A stretch of 64,000 nt of DNA from Natronospirillum operosum (GCF_004768465.1 NZ_SRMF01000001.1:418948-482947), one strand, 5' to 3'; numbered from the stretch's first letter, positions 1 to 9,500 are shown. Notes: generated by a model not told the origin, from the letters alone. Program-made: numbers and translations.

Positions 1-209
1 GGTTGGCACCACCTGTCGGCACTCGCGTGCCTCGCTACAGGGCTCGTGCCTGGTTGTAGCGAGGGACGCAAGTCCCGAATTGGGGCCGGCAGGCCCCTCG
101 TCATGGTGCGGTTGGCACCACCTGTCGGCACTCGCGTGCCTCGCTACAGGGCTCGTGCCTGGTTGTAGCGAGGGACGCAAGTCCCGATGGGCGGCACCCG
201 CCGCCCGTC
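1..209. repeat. Family A repeats in a 109-base-period duplication
   Basis: Two identical 78-base blocks (1-78 and 110-187) each contain one family A hairpin in reverse orientation (core GGCACTCGCGTGCC at 18-31) and one forward (core GGGACGCAAGTCCC at 63-76). The two copies in a block have different stem bases, but each stem is internally complementary. The stretch lies downstream of the crotonase gene and has no credible reading frame. Confidence 0.85.
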
Positions 210-953
210 TCACCGCTTGAAAAACGCGGCGACGCGCTGCTGAAACTCCCGGCTCTGCAGCCGCTCGGCAAAAACCTCGGCTTCATTCTCGATGGCCTGC
301 AGCGTCTCTGCCTGCGTCGGCGCCCGCATCAGGCGCCTTGCCGCCTGCAGGGCCTCCGGCGGCTGTTCAGCCAGGCTCTGCGCCCATTCCGCAACCACGG
401 TGTCCACACCCTCCGACGCCGCTACCCGGTTCACCATGCCGGCTTCCAGCGCCGCCTCGGCGCCGAATGGCTGGCCGGTGAGCAGCCATTCGGCGGCTTT
501 CGGGTAACCCACCATGCGCGGCAAAATCAGTGACGAGGCAAACTCCGGTACCAGCCCCAGGCTGACGAAGGGCAGTTGCAGCCTGGCTTCAGTGCCCAGG
601 CAGACCAGGTCACAGTGCAGCAGCAGGGTGGTGCCAATACCCACGGCATGACCGTTAACGCCCGCCAGCATGGGCTTGGGGAACGCCGCTGCCGTGCGCA
701 GAAAGCGCAGTACCGGCGAACTGGCAAAATCCTGCACGCCGGCCATGAAATCCTTCAGGTCATTGCCGGCCGTGAAACAGTCCGCCTGCCCGGCAAAGAC
801 CACCACCCGCACGCGGTCATCCGTTGCAGCCGCTTCCAGTTCATCAGCCAGGGTCGAGTACATGGCCTGGGTAATGGCGTTTTTCTTGTCGGGACGGTTG
901 AAACGCAGCGTCAGTACAGCGCCGTCGCGCGAAGCAATGATGGCATCGGTCAT
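210..953 (-). CDS. Enoyl-CoA hydratase/isomerase family protein (crotonase fold)
   Basis: A 247-residue, full-length crotonase-superfamily enzyme that should act on an acyl-CoA thioester in the cytoplasm, by hydration or double-bond isomerisation. The N-terminal part carries the usual NRPDKKNAIT segment (about residues 19-28). The oxyanion-hole segments are FTAGNDLKDF (about 60-69) and GHAVGIGTTLLLHCDLV (about 100-116). I do not see an obvious pair of catalytic glutamates, so the reaction cannot be fixed; isomerase-like members often differ there. It lies 315 bases downstream of ferrochelatase on the same strand, separated by repeats, so it is probably a separate transcript. No strong ribosome binding site is visible before the ATG. 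Confidence 0.85.
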   Translation of the reverse strand: MTDAIIASRDGAVLTLRFNRPDKKNAITQAMYSTLADELEAAATDDRVRVVVFAGQADCFTAGNDLKDFMAGVQDFASSPVLRFLRTAAAFPKPMLAGVNGHAVGIGTTLLLHCDLVCLGTEARLQLPFVSLGLVPEFASSLILPRMVGYPKAAEWLLTGQPFGAEAALEAGMVNRVAASEGVDTVVAEWAQSLAEQPPEALQAARRLMRAPTQAETLQAIENEAEVFAERLQSREFQQRVAAFFKR

Positions 954-1080
954 AATGGATTTGCAGTCTTTGTGTAAGGGTCAGCCCAGCATAATCCGAG
1001 GCCGGGCGGGCGTGAAGAGCGGGGCAGGGGATTGATGACCCCGAGGCAAGAATAAGTACCTGCGGCAGGCGTGACGGTGT

Positions 1081-1260
1081 GGTTGTAGGGAGGGACGCGG
1101 GACCCGAAAAAACGCACCATATTTTCCGCCGCCCTGCCTGGGTACATGCGCGCTCAAGACGCTGCCCTGTAGTGAGGCACGCAAGTGCCGACAGGGGCCG
1201 GCAGGGCCCCATAAGTTGGCGATTGGCATCGCCCATCGGGACTTGCGTCCCTCGCTACAT
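1081..1260. repeat. Family A repeat copies between hemH and the crotonase gene
   Basis: Three dispersed copies lie in the 315-base gap: a diverged forward copy near 1083, a forward copy with a GGCAC/GTGCC stem at 1168-1191, and a reverse copy with a GGGAC/GTCCC stem near 1237-1260. No gene is seen in 954-1268. Confidence 0.75.
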
Positions 1261-1268
1261 GTCCCCCG

Positions 1269-2351
1269 TTAAACCTCGGCGCCGAGCCGTTCGGCTTGGG
1301 CCCGGGTGGCAGAGCGGTCCAACTCTGCCAGCGGCTCCCAGCCTTTCAGGTGCTGTTCCAGCAGCGCGCCGAGCGCAAACACATGATCCTGCTCGGCATT
1401 CAGGCAGGGAATGTACTGATAGTCTTCACCACCGGCTTCCATGAAGTAGTCGCGATTTTCCTCGCCGATTTCCTCGATGGTCTCCAGGCAGTCGGCGGCG
1501 AAGCCCGGGCAGAACATCTGCACCGATTTCACGCCTGCAGCAGGCAGGGCCATCAGCGTGTGGTCGGTATAGGGCTTCAGCCACTCCTCGCGCCCGAAGC
1601 GGGACTGGAAGGTGGTCATGTACTCGTCTTTGTTCAGGCCCAGCCGTTCAGCCAGCAGGCGCGAGGTCTTGAAGCACTCGCAGTGGTAGGGGTCGCCGCG
1701 CAGCAGATACTTCTTCGGCACCCCATGGTAGGAAAACAGTATGCGGTCGGCGCGGCCGTGCTCGGCCCAGTGGCGCTCGATATGCTTGGCCATGGCATCG
1801 ATATAGGGCGCGAAGTCATGGTAATGGTTGATCAGCCGCAGCTCGGGCAGCCAGCGGCGCTGCATGAAATCCTGCGCGATGGCATCAAAGGTGGAGGCGG
1901 TGGTGGCACCGCTGTACTGCGGATACAGCGGCAGTACCAGCAGCTGGCGTACCCCCTGGTCTTCCAGCTTCTGCAGGGCGGAGGGAATCGACGGGTTGCC
2001 ATAGCGCATGGCGAACTCGACCACCACGTCTTCACCGTAGCGTGCGTGCATGTAGGCGCGAATGGCTTCGCACTGGTCCTGCGTATGGTACAGCAGCGGC
2101 GAGCCGCGCTCGGTCCACACGGTCCGATAGGCCCTGGCCGAGCGCCGGGGCCGGATGTTCAGAATGACCCCGTGCAGAATCAGCCACCACAGTGGACGCG
2201 GCACCTCGACCACGCGCGGGTCCCACAGAAACTGCTTCAGGTAACGTCGCAGGGCCGACGGCGTCGGTGCATCCGGAGTGCCCAGATTGGTCAGCAGAAT
2301 GCCCGTACGAACGGGTTGGTCGTGGCGGAAGTCATCAACACCTTTGAACAC
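1269..2351 (-). CDS. hemH: Ferrochelatase
   Basis: Inserts ferrous iron into protoporphyrin IX, the last step of haem synthesis, at the inner face of the cytoplasmic membrane. The 360-residue protein has the family's usual length. It shows the N-terminal NLGTPDAPT and YLKQFLWDPRVVEVPR blocks (about residues 22-55), the SYHGVPKKYL block with the metal-ligand histidine (about 203-212) and the C-terminal CPGFAADCLETIEEI block with the second conserved acidic face (about 280-294). The start is GTG, supported by AAGGAG five bases upstream. It begins 25 bases after mgtE ends, so mgtE and hemH are probably cotranscribed. Nothing appears truncated. Confidence 0.96.
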   Translation of the reverse strand: MFKGVDDFRHDQPVRTGILLTNLGTPDAPTPSALRRYLKQFLWDPRVVEVPRPLWWLILHGVILNIRPRRSARAYRTVWTERGSPLLYHTQDQCEAIRAYMHARYGEDVVVEFAMRYGNPSIPSALQKLEDQGVRQLLVLPLYPQYSGATTASTFDAIAQDFMQRRWLPELRLINHYHDFAPYIDAMAKHIERHWAEHGRADRILFSYHGVPKKYLLRGDPYHCECFKTSRLLAERLGLNKDEYMTTFQSRFGREEWLKPYTDHTLMALPAAGVKSVQMFCPGFAADCLETIEEIGEENRDYFMEAGGEDYQYIPCLNAEQDHVFALGALLEQHLKGWEPLAELDRSATRAQAERLGAEV

Positions 2352-2376
2352 AGAAACTCCTTGCAGACGGAATGGC

Positions 2377-3750
2377 TCAGGTTGCAGCCGGCAGATTCAG
2401 CAACGCGGTGGCAATACCAAAATAGATCAACACGCCACAGGCATCGATCAACGTCGTTACCAGAGGTGCACTGGCCGTGGCCGGGTCCCACCCGATGCGC
2501 CGCAGCAGAAAGGGCAGGGACAGGCCGGCCAGGCTGCCGAAGATCACCACGGTGACCATGGTCAGGCCCACCGTCATGGCAATGATCTCGCCGCCGCGAA
2601 TGGCCCCGATGGGGGCAATGGCCAGGGCCATGGTCAGCCCCAGAGCGGCGGCAATCAGCACCTCGCGTCCGAACAGACGGAACCAGTCTCGCATACGTAC
2701 TTCGCCCGTCGCCAGACCACGTACAATCAGCGTGGCGGCCTGCGACCCGGCGTTGCCGCCGCTACCGATCAGCAACGGCAGGAAGAACACCAGCGCCACC
2801 TGGGCAGCAATGGTGTCCTCGAAATGAGCAATGCCGGCGCCGGAAAATATATTGCCGAACACCAGCAGCACCAGCCAGACCACCCGGCTCTTGTACACCG
2901 CAAACAGGCTCGAGGTACTCAGCCCGCGGTCCAGCGGCTGTACGGAGGCACCCCGGTGGATGTCTTCGGTGGCCTCCTGTTCGGCCACATCCATGGCATC
3001 ATCATAGGTCACTATGCCGACCAGTCGGCCGCCGAGGTCGATGATGGGCAGCGCCAGCAGGTCATAGTGTGCAATCAGGTTGGCCACCGTCTCCTGCGCT
3101 TCGTCCACTGTGGCAGTGACCACTTCGGTGGCCATTACCTTTTCCAGCCGGGCTTCCTTGCGGGCGAGGATCAACTGGCGCAACGATACCGTGCCCACCA
3201 GCCGGCCCATGTGATCAATGCAGTAGATGTCGTAGACGGTTTCGGCGGAAGGTGCCGTCGCGCGGATAATCTCGAAGGCCTGAGCCACGGTAGAGCGCGC
3301 CGGCACGGCCACATAGTCGCTTGACATCAGAGCGCCCGCCGTGCCCTCGGCATAGCTGGCCAGCAGGCGCAGATCCTCGCGCTCGTTGTGGGCCAGCAGG
3401 CGCATCACCTGCGCTTTCAGGTTGTCTGCCAACTGGTTGAACAGGTCGGCCCGTTCATCCGAGTTCATGTGGGTCAGCAATTCCGCCAGGGTGGCCTGAG
3501 GCATCTGCTCGGCCAGCGCCTTCTGATCTTCCGGCTGGAAATACCCGAAGACGCGGGCGCGCTGTTCTATGGCCAGAAAGGACAGCAGCTTGTGGCTCAG
3601 GTCGAGCGCCTGCTCGCGCACGAATTCGGCAAAATCCGGCGCTGGCATGTCGTTTACCAGAATGGCCATGGCCTCGCCATCGTTCTGCTCTATGGCCTCA
3701 AGCAGTTGCTCGGCGAGGGTTTGGCTGGCGGCTTCCGTGGTATCCGACAT
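2377..3750 (-). CDS. mgtE: Magnesium transporter MgtE
   Basis: A 457-residue inner-membrane Mg2+ channel. The order is typical: an acidic helical N domain (about 1-130), two CBS domains (about 140-265, with SSDYVAVPARSTVAQAFEI and GIVTYDDAMDVAEQEATED) and a C-terminal five-helix membrane domain (about 290-457) with the conserved pore segment GSGGNAGSQAATLIVRGLA (about 343-361). In this family the N and CBS domains close the pore when cytosolic Mg2+ is high. The ATG is preceded by AGGGAAAA. It is followed closely by hemH and preceded by a small membrane-protein gene 18 bases upstream, so the three look like one minus-strand operon. Confidence 0.95.
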   Translation of the reverse strand: MSDTTEAASQTLAEQLLEAIEQNDGEAMAILVNDMPAPDFAEFVREQALDLSHKLLSFLAIEQRARVFGYFQPEDQKALAEQMPQATLAELLTHMNSDERADLFNQLADNLKAQVMRLLAHNEREDLRLLASYAEGTAGALMSSDYVAVPARSTVAQAFEIIRATAPSAETVYDIYCIDHMGRLVGTVSLRQLILARKEARLEKVMATEVVTATVDEAQETVANLIAHYDLLALPIIDLGGRLVGIVTYDDAMDVAEQEATEDIHRGASVQPLDRGLSTSSLFAVYKSRVVWLVLLVFGNIFSGAGIAHFEDTIAAQVALVFFLPLLIGSGGNAGSQAATLIVRGLATGEVRMRDWFRLFGREVLIAAALGLTMALAIAPIGAIRGGEIIAMTVGLTMVTVVIFGSLAGLSLPFLLRRIGWDPATASAPLVTTLIDACGVLIYFGIATALLNLPAAT

Positions 3751-3768
3751 TGTCTGCGTCTGTTTTCC

Positions 3769-3969
3769 CTAATTGCGGCGTCGAGGTGAGTCTTTGGTCG
3801 GGGCTGCGTCGTTGCGCGGCTTGTCGATCACCCGGTTCAGGCCGTAGTAGACCGTTACATAGAACGAAACCAGAATAATCAGGTAGGACACATGAAACTC
3901 GAACTCCACATAGAGCCAGGCTGTCAGAGAGGACACAATAGTCAGTATGATGACCAGGAGTAACTTCAT
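3769..3969 (-). CDS. Small two-helix membrane protein, unknown
   Basis: A 66-residue protein starting MKLLLVIILTIVSS. It has a first hydrophobic helix at residues 1-20, a second at about 24-44 (SYLIILVSFYVTVYYGL), and a charged C-terminal tail rich in Arg, Asp and Pro. I chose this ATG because GGAAG lies about eight bases upstream; the longer frame, starting twelve codons earlier, has no membrane-like N-terminus. It stands 18 bases before mgtE on the same strand and may be cotranscribed. I do not recognise the family and assign no function. Confidence 0.6.
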   Translation of the reverse strand: MKLLLVIILTIVSSLTAWLYVEFEFHVSYLIILVSFYVTVYYGLNRVIDKPRNDAAPTKDSPRRRN

Positions 3970-4053
3970 GGTATCGGCTTCCGATTCTTGTTGGAGTATC
4001 AGCACTGAGTATGCCCCGCATTAAACCACAAGCACCTGATGGCGTCATGCACC

Positions 4054-4079
4054 TGTAGGCCGTGGCCCTCGGCCACGCA
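4054..4079. repeat. Family B repeat, single half-unit
   Basis: TGTAGGCCGTGGCCCTCGGC followed by CACGCA. The stem GTGGCC/GGCCAC has a three-base loop. It sits in the divergent spacer between the small membrane protein and the secreted repeat protein. Confidence 0.75.
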
Positions 4080-4189
4080 CAGCGCCAGAACCGCCCGATT
4101 GTTCAAATAACCGGCAAAGCCGATTCAAGTGTGGCCCTGTAATGCAGATAATGGCAGGGTAGCCCAACGCTATCGCACATGAGGAACGC

Positions 4190-4621
4190 ATGGCTTATAG
4201 AATCTTCTGGCCGGTTGTATTGGTCGCTGCGCTTGCGGCAGCGCAGGCAGTCGCCTGGGAAACCGATGACCACGATTTTCCGCTGGCTTCCCGGCAGACC
4301 CAGATCGGGCTGGTGTGGACCACGGATGAAGGCATGACGCTCTACACCTACAGCCGTGACCGAGCCTCCGCCTCCACTTGCACCGGTGACTGTGCCCGCC
4401 GCTTCCCGCCGCATGTGGCCGAATCCCGACATCGGCAGTTTCCGCCGGAAGGCTTCTCGGTGATTACCCGCTCCGATGGTCGGCTGCAGTGGGCCTATGA
4501 AAATCGTCCGCTGTATCTTTTCAGTGAAGATAACGAGCCCGGCAACATCCACGGCCACGGCTACGAAGACCGCTGGTGGGTCGCCCAGCCGCGGGCCGGT
4601 TACGGCCAGGATGACCCGTAG
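4190..4621 (+). CDS. Secreted repeat protein (COG4315 / lipoprotein_15-like)
   Basis: A 143-residue exported protein. Residues 1-22 form a signal peptide ending AAAQAVA. The mature part has two copies of the short repeat known from the 'secreted repeat of unknown function' family: GMTLYTYSRDRASASTCTGDCARRFPP (about 47-73) and RPLYLFSEDNEPGNIHG (about 107-123). The two cysteines in STCTGDC could form a disulfide or bind a ligand. The biochemical role of this family is not established; members are often near electron-transfer or periplasmic stress genes. The ATG has AGGAA upstream. The TAG stop is formed by the first bases of a family A repeat, so the native 3' end may have been altered by repeat insertion. 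Confidence 0.8.
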   Translation: MAYRIFWPVVLVAALAAAQAVAWETDDHDFPLASRQTQIGLVWTTDEGMTLYTYSRDRASASTCTGDCARRFPPHVAESRHRQFPPEGFSVITRSDGRLQWAYENRPLYLFSEDNEPGNIHGHGYEDRWWVAQPRAGYGQDDP

Positions 4622-5040
4622 CGAGGGACGCAAGTCCCGACAAATGTGGCAGGGGCCGTGTAGCGAGGGACGCAAGTCCCGATCGGGCCCGAGAGGCCTC
4701 TGCCAGCCCCGACAGACCGCGAACCGTGGTGCCTTGTTTCCGGCTGTCGCTGGTTCCCGTCGGGCGGGCCACAAACTCGCTGCGCTCAGACAAGCGGCCC
4801 GCTGATCCTCCGGGTCCTGCGCGCCATCCGGCGGCACCACAAATGGTTCGCTTGCCTGCCGGGCCCTGGCAGGAAGCTTTCTCAAGGCCCCGAACACAAC
4901 CCTGCCTCCTGACTGACCTGTAGCGAGCGACGCAAGTCGCGATAGGCGGTGTAGCGGCCCCTCACGTGGGCCTGTCGGCCCAATCGGGACTCGCGTCCCT
5001 CGCTACAGGTTGTTTTCGGGACTCGCGTCCCTCGCTACGG
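4618..5040. repeat. Family A repeats in the gene-free stretch after the secreted repeat protein
   Basis: Forward copies lie near 4618, 4660 and 4919, and reverse copies near 4982 and 5016. The copy at 4919 has a GCGAC/GTCGC stem, the others GGGAC/GTCCC. The gene-free stretch runs from 4622 to 5437; 4700-4915 shows no gene or structure I can support, and 5195-5339 holds the small RNA unit listed separately. Confidence 0.75.
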
Positions 5041-5194
5041 GTTCGGTGGTCACCTCTGGTGCCTGTCGACGCCGAGTGCACCACTCTGGGGCTTGCTCGG
5101 CGGGGCGATATCGGGCGACTCTCAACCTCGCGCTTACCCATTTGTTGGTACTTTCCTGTAACTGTCTGATTTAAAACATTTTTCAATATTTTCT

Positions 5195-5209
5195 TTTGAT
5201 CAGATCAAA
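5195..5209. promoter_or_regulatory. Perfect 15-base palindrome upstream of the sigma-54 promoter
   Basis: TTTGATC-A-GATCAAA is exactly symmetric and ends three bases before the -24 element. It sits in an AT-rich run (5168-5200). It could be an operator or activator site; the binding protein is unknown. Confidence 0.4.
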
Positions 5210-5211
5210 TC

Positions 5212-5227
5212 TGGCACGACGGCTGCA
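5212..5227 (+). promoter_or_regulatory. Sigma-54 type promoter (-24/-12)
   Basis: TGGCACGACGGCTGCA matches the consensus TGGCACG-N4-TTGCW with one mismatch. The invariant GG (5213-5214) and GC (5225-5226) are separated by exactly 10 bases. It points towards an intrinsic terminator about 110 bases downstream, with no protein gene between. Confidence 0.65.
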
Positions 5228-5237
5228 ACAGTCACAG

Positions 5238-5339
5238 TGCACTCACCGGATTCAGGATAGAAGCCGGTTTCTGATTACGGAAAATCATTTGCTGGGCAAT
5301 CTTTCCCGATGGCTGCAATGCAGCCATCGGGTTTTTTTT
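5238..5339 (+). ncRNA. Candidate sigma-54 dependent small RNA with GGA-loop hairpins
   Basis: The predicted start is about 12 bases after the -12 GC, and the end is a strong intrinsic terminator, giving about 100 nt. The first hairpin has stem ACCGG...CCGGT with inner TTC/GAA and loop AGGATA. The second has stem TGATT/AATCA and loop ACGGAA. The terminator hairpin follows. GGA in apical loops is the recognition feature of CsrA/RsmA proteins, and CsrB/RsmY-type RNAs titrate them, so that is one possible role; base-pairing regulation is another. No open frame with a ribosome binding site is present. I do not recognise a named RNA family. Confidence 0.5.
5305..5339 (+). terminator. Strong intrinsic terminator
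   Basis: CCCGATGGCTGCA pairs with TGCAGCCATCGGG in a 13-base stem with only one base (A) between the arms; the inner pairs will open to give a small loop. Eight T follow. No protein gene precedes it on this strand for more than 680 bases, which is the main reason for calling a small RNA here. Confidence 0.9.
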
Positions 5340-5437
5340 GCCTGGTCCGTCGGCCTTGCTGCAGCGTAAGCTGATACACTGTTTTCTGCTCTGCGCAGAT
5401 ATTGATTCAGCCGCCGTATAGAAGGAAGGAAGACGGA

Positions 5438-6142
5438 ATGATTGCAGTAATTACCGGTGCAGGCCGTCGTCTGGGCTATGAACTGGCCAGCCATCTGCTG
5501 GCGCAGGGTCACACGGTTATTGGCAGTTACCGTACCCATCATGATGAAGTGGACGAACTGCGCCGGCTTGGCGCCGACATGACCGAAGTGGAACTGACTG
5601 ATCTGGATGCAGTGGACACCTGGATTAACCGCGTGCTCACCGACTATCCCCATATCAGTCTGCTGGTTCACAATGCTTCGGCCTTCAAGCCCACCGGCAA
5701 CGACCCGAGAGAGGAGCTGCAGGCGTTTGATCTGTACTGCAAGGTGCACATGCAGGTGCCCTATCTGCTGAATGAGCGCTGCACCGAAGCCCTGCGGCGC
5801 TGCCCGGAAGACACCGGCAATATCATTCACATCACCGATATATTTGCCCGCCGCCCGTCCGGCACTTTCCGCACCTATTGCGCGACCAAGGCCGGCCTGC
5901 AGAACCTGAGCGACGCCTATGCTCGCCTGCTGGCGCCCGAGATCCGGGTCAACGCCATCCAGCCCGGGCCGCTGGAATTCCTGCCCGAGCATACAGAAGA
6001 AGCTCGCCGCCAGGTCATCGCCGAAACACCGTTGCAGCGCATGGGCGGGTTTGCGCCTGTGGTGCGCACGGTGGATTACATCCTCGACAACGGCTACCTC
6101 ACCGGCGCCAGCATCCCCGTCGATGGCGGTCGATCCCTGTAG
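5438..6142 (+). CDS. folM: Short-chain dehydrogenase, FolM-type dihydromonapterin reductase
   Basis: A 234-residue classical short-chain dehydrogenase. In E. coli FolM reduces dihydromonapterin (and weakly dihydrofolate) with NADPH. The cofactor loop is TGAGRRLGYELA (about residues 6-17); the arginine-rich loop is typical of pteridine reductase and FolM, which prefer NADPH. The active site is YCATK (Tyr about 147, Lys about 151), and the C-terminal GASIPVDGGRSL closes the fold. I chose the ATG after the purine-rich GAAGGAAGGAAG; an upstream TTG would add twelve unrelated residues. Its stop codon TAG is the TAG of an adjoining family A repeat. Other short-chain reductases remain possible, but the RRLG loop favours FolM. 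Confidence 0.75.
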   Translation: MIAVITGAGRRLGYELASHLLAQGHTVIGSYRTHHDEVDELRRLGADMTEVELTDLDAVDTWINRVLTDYPHISLLVHNASAFKPTGNDPREELQAFDLYCKVHMQVPYLLNERCTEALRRCPEDTGNIIHITDIFARRPSGTFRTYCATKAGLQNLSDAYARLLAPEIRVNAIQPGPLEFLPEHTEEARRQVIAETPLQRMGGFAPVVRTVDYILDNGYLTGASIPVDGGRSL

Positions 6143-6290
6143 CGAGGGACGTGTAGCGAGGGACGCAAGTCCCGATGGGGCCGACAGGCCCCCATGAACA
6201 CGAAAGGGCGGCATGCGCCGCCATCGGGACTTGCGTCCCTCGCTACAGGGTACGGTGCCTCTTTTATCGGGACTTGCGTCCCTCGCTACG
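6138..6290. repeat. Family A repeats after folM
   Basis: Partial and complete forward copies (6138-6175) are followed by reverse copies near 6223 and 6266. The first copy supplies the folM stop codon. No gene is seen in 6143-6511 before fliC. Confidence 0.8.
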
Positions 6291-6333
6291 GATATTGCCT
6301 CTTCAGAAATCCGAACCACTGACGATACATCAC

Positions 6334-6396
6334 ACTGTCGACTTCCAACTTCCAACTTCCAACTTCCAACTTCCAACTTCCAACTTCCAGCTTCCG
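6334..6396 (+). repeat. Family C heptad array upstream of fliC
   Basis: One ACTGTCG, then seven perfect ACTTCCA units, then GCTTCCG, all in a 7-base register. Here the array lies upstream of the sigma-28 promoter, not next to the start codon as in the polysaccharide genes. Confidence 0.85.
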
Positions 6397-6415
6397 ACAA
6401 CCCCCATTTTTTTTC

Positions 6416-6442
6416 TAAAGATCTCAAAACACCTGCCGCCAA
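6416..6442 (+). promoter_or_regulatory. Sigma-28 (FliA) flagellar promoter of fliC
   Basis: TAAAGATC, 11 bases, then GCCGCCAA, compared with the consensus TAAAGTTT-N11-GCCGATAA. Spacing is exact, and it lies 69 bases before the flagellin start. AGGAG at 6499-6503 is the ribosome binding site. Confidence 0.75.
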
Positions 6443-6511
6443 CCCCAGTGTGCAATGTTGTGCAACGGCGTCTCGGGCGAGCCGCCGGCATGTAACTGAG
6501 GAGACAACGTC

Positions 6512-9500
6512 ATGGCACAGATCATCAATACCAACATCGCCTCACTGAACGCTCAGCGCAATCTGAGCAATTCAGGTCAGGCAAACGCAACGGCTCTGGA
6601 GCGGTTGTCGTCCGGTCTGCGCATTAACAGCGCCAAAGACGATGCTGCCGGCCTGGCCATTTCAACCCGTTTCGAATCTCAGACGCGTGGCCTGGGGCAA
6701 GCCATCCGGAATGCCGGTGATGGTGTGTCTCTGGCGCAGACGGCTGAAGGTTCTCTGGGTACCATCACTGACAACCTGCAGCGTATGCGTGAGCTTGCGG
6801 TGCAGTCAGCCAACGGCACCAACTCTGATGATGACCGTATTGCCCTGCAGGCAGAGGTCACGCAGCTGGTTGCAGAAATCCAGCGGACAGCAGAGGAGAC
6901 CGACTTCAACGGTCGTAACCTGTTCGACGGCAGCTTCGAGGGTATCTTCCAGATTGGTGCCAACGCGGGTCAGACCGTGGGCGTATCCATCGGTGAGCTG
7001 ACCACGACCAAGCTGGGTGCGGCTGAAGCCGTAGGTGTCAGCGCCATCGGCAGCGGTGAAGCCCTGTCCAATGGTGACCTGAGCATCAATGGTGTAGCCA
7101 TTGAAGCCTCGCGCTCTGCTGACGACCCGTCGTCTGTAGTCAACGCGGCGGCATCGGCCATTGCCAAGGTGGCGGCGATCAACGACAAGTCTTCAGAGAC
7201 TGGTGTGACTGCCAAGGTCAATGCCAACGTCGCGGCTGGCGTGGGCATGGAACCCGCCAACACCACGGGTACTCTGACCCTGAATGGTGTGGAAATCTCT
7301 CTGGCTACCGGTGGCGTGAATGCCGCTGATGACCGCAGTGCGGTTATTTCGGCGATCAACGCCAAGGCTGATCAGACTGGGGTTACCGCAGTAAGCGCTG
7401 GCGATGCCGGCGGTGTCGAACTGGTTGCCGAAGACGGTCGCAACATTACTGTTGATCTCGACGGTGGCCTGACCGAAGAAGCGACCGGTCTGAAGGAAGG
7501 CACCAGCTATGGTGGCTACACCCTGATCTCCAATGACGGCTCCAACATCACCATTTCAGGTGGTGACGGTACCGGTACTGGTGATATTGCCAACTCCGGT
7601 CTGGTTGCAGGCACCTATGGTGGTCGTGAGGCCACGCTGAACTCTGGTGTGCGCAACGCCGAAACACTGACCGAGCAGACTCAGGGTACTTTCACCACTG
7701 GCATGTTCGGTGACCTGACCGGCACGCAAATCAATGCGACCAACCTGGCTTTCGATGTGGCTCTGGACGGTGAAGGGTTCCAGACCTTCCACCTGGACCC
7801 GGACAGCGATGTAGGCTCTGGTGCCGGCGTTTATGACGACGTGGAGCAGTTTGCTGATCAGATCAACGCCGCTCTGGCCAACACCGACATCACGCAAAAC
7901 GATGTTTTCCGCAATGACGATGATGAGCCGCTGTTTGAGGCTGTAGCCAACACAGCTGATGGCACCATTACGTTCCGCAGTCTGGCCGACGGTGATGGTT
8001 CTACCATTGTCGCGCGCTCGGGCAGCATTGATATCCCGGGTGGCTTTCAGTTTGCCGATGGTATCGATGGCGGCGAGTTCAATCGCGTCCAGTTCGACTT
8101 TGTGTTCGATGGTGTCAACGAATTCGACACAGACGGCAACACCGCCCTTGAGTTTGATTACACTGGCGGTGCTGGCGGCAGTGACGTGTTTGCTATCGCC
8201 GATGACGTGTACACCAGTGCCGAGGACTTTGCGGCTGCGGTGAACGCGGGTATTGCTACCAGTGATGCGGCTGGCGAATTGGAGGCTACTGTCTCCAGTG
8301 ACGGCACTCGTGTCTACATCACGGCTCTGGATGATGCTATCGATAACATCGCCATTGGTGCTGATACTGATATCGAGACCTATGATCTCTTTGACTGGAT
8401 CCAGCATCAGGAAAGTGGTGACCTGGTCATCACTGATGTCGCTGCCTTCACCACTGCTGCCAACAATGACGGCTTTGTCGGCCTGACCGTGGATGGCAAT
8501 GCACTGGGGGATCTGGAATTTGATGGCACAACCTTCTCCGGCAACGCAGCTGATTTCGCCGATGAACTCCAGACGTTCCTGGATGACCAGGTAGCGGGCA
8601 GTGGCATTACGGTGACTGCTGTTGGTGATCAGGTCGTACTGAGCTCTGATGGTGATCCGGATGCGGCGGGCTACGGGGTTCAAATGGGTCTGCCGAATGA
8701 TCCTACTGTGGACCCGGTGATTGGTAATGATGGCGCCGTGGTTGCTGTTACTACTCTTGCCGATGTCGAGCTGGATGATCGTGCCGGTGTTGCTCAAACC
8801 AGCGCCTACGCGGTGGACAGCGACGGCAACTTCATCTCTGCCGACGGCAACGATATCGATGCCCAACTGAACCCACTGGTGATCGAGACAGGTGTCAACG
8901 ACACCTTCCGCATCAATGTGGATGACGGTGGTTTCGAAACTCTGACCCTGGCCGCAGGCACCCTGAACAACATGGATGACCTGTTGGGAGCGGTAGAAGA
9001 CGCCATTGCAGCCAGCCCTTATGATGGTGATGTCTCTGTTGCTCTGAATGGAACCGGTGACGCACTGGTCTTCACCTCAGCGACAGAAGATGCCGACTCT
9101 CAGGTTCGCCTGCAGAACGGTACCTTCGCCGTCAGCGGAACCTTCCAGAACGGTGCCAACCTGGTTGAGGAAGGTCAGATTCCGCGCCTCAACAATGGTG
9201 ACCTGGAAATCAACGGCGTATCCATCCGTGCCGCCATCGCTGAAGACGACCGTGCCTCTGACGGCACCGCGCTCAGCAGTGATGTAGCTGCCAGTGGTAT
9301 AGCTACCGCTGCCGCCATCAATGCCGCCAGCGGCTCCACCGGTGTGACTGCCGAGGTCAATGCGACTCGACTCAACGGTGGTGATGGTACAGCGGCAGGT
9401 GCTGCCGATGTGGGCTCTTCCGGCTCCATCTTCATCAATGGCGTCGAGACTGCTGGTCTCAACATCACTGGTGACGAAGATGTGGATCGTCAGGCGGCTA

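Noticed and set aside
1296-2555. 419-codon plus-strand frame over hemH
   Set aside because: Antisense to ferrochelatase, no domain or ribosome binding site.
7556-8866. 436-codon frame on the minus strand within fliC
   Set aside because: It is the antisense shadow of the flagellin gene, without ribosome binding site or family match; the same holds for 11896-12972 within fliD.
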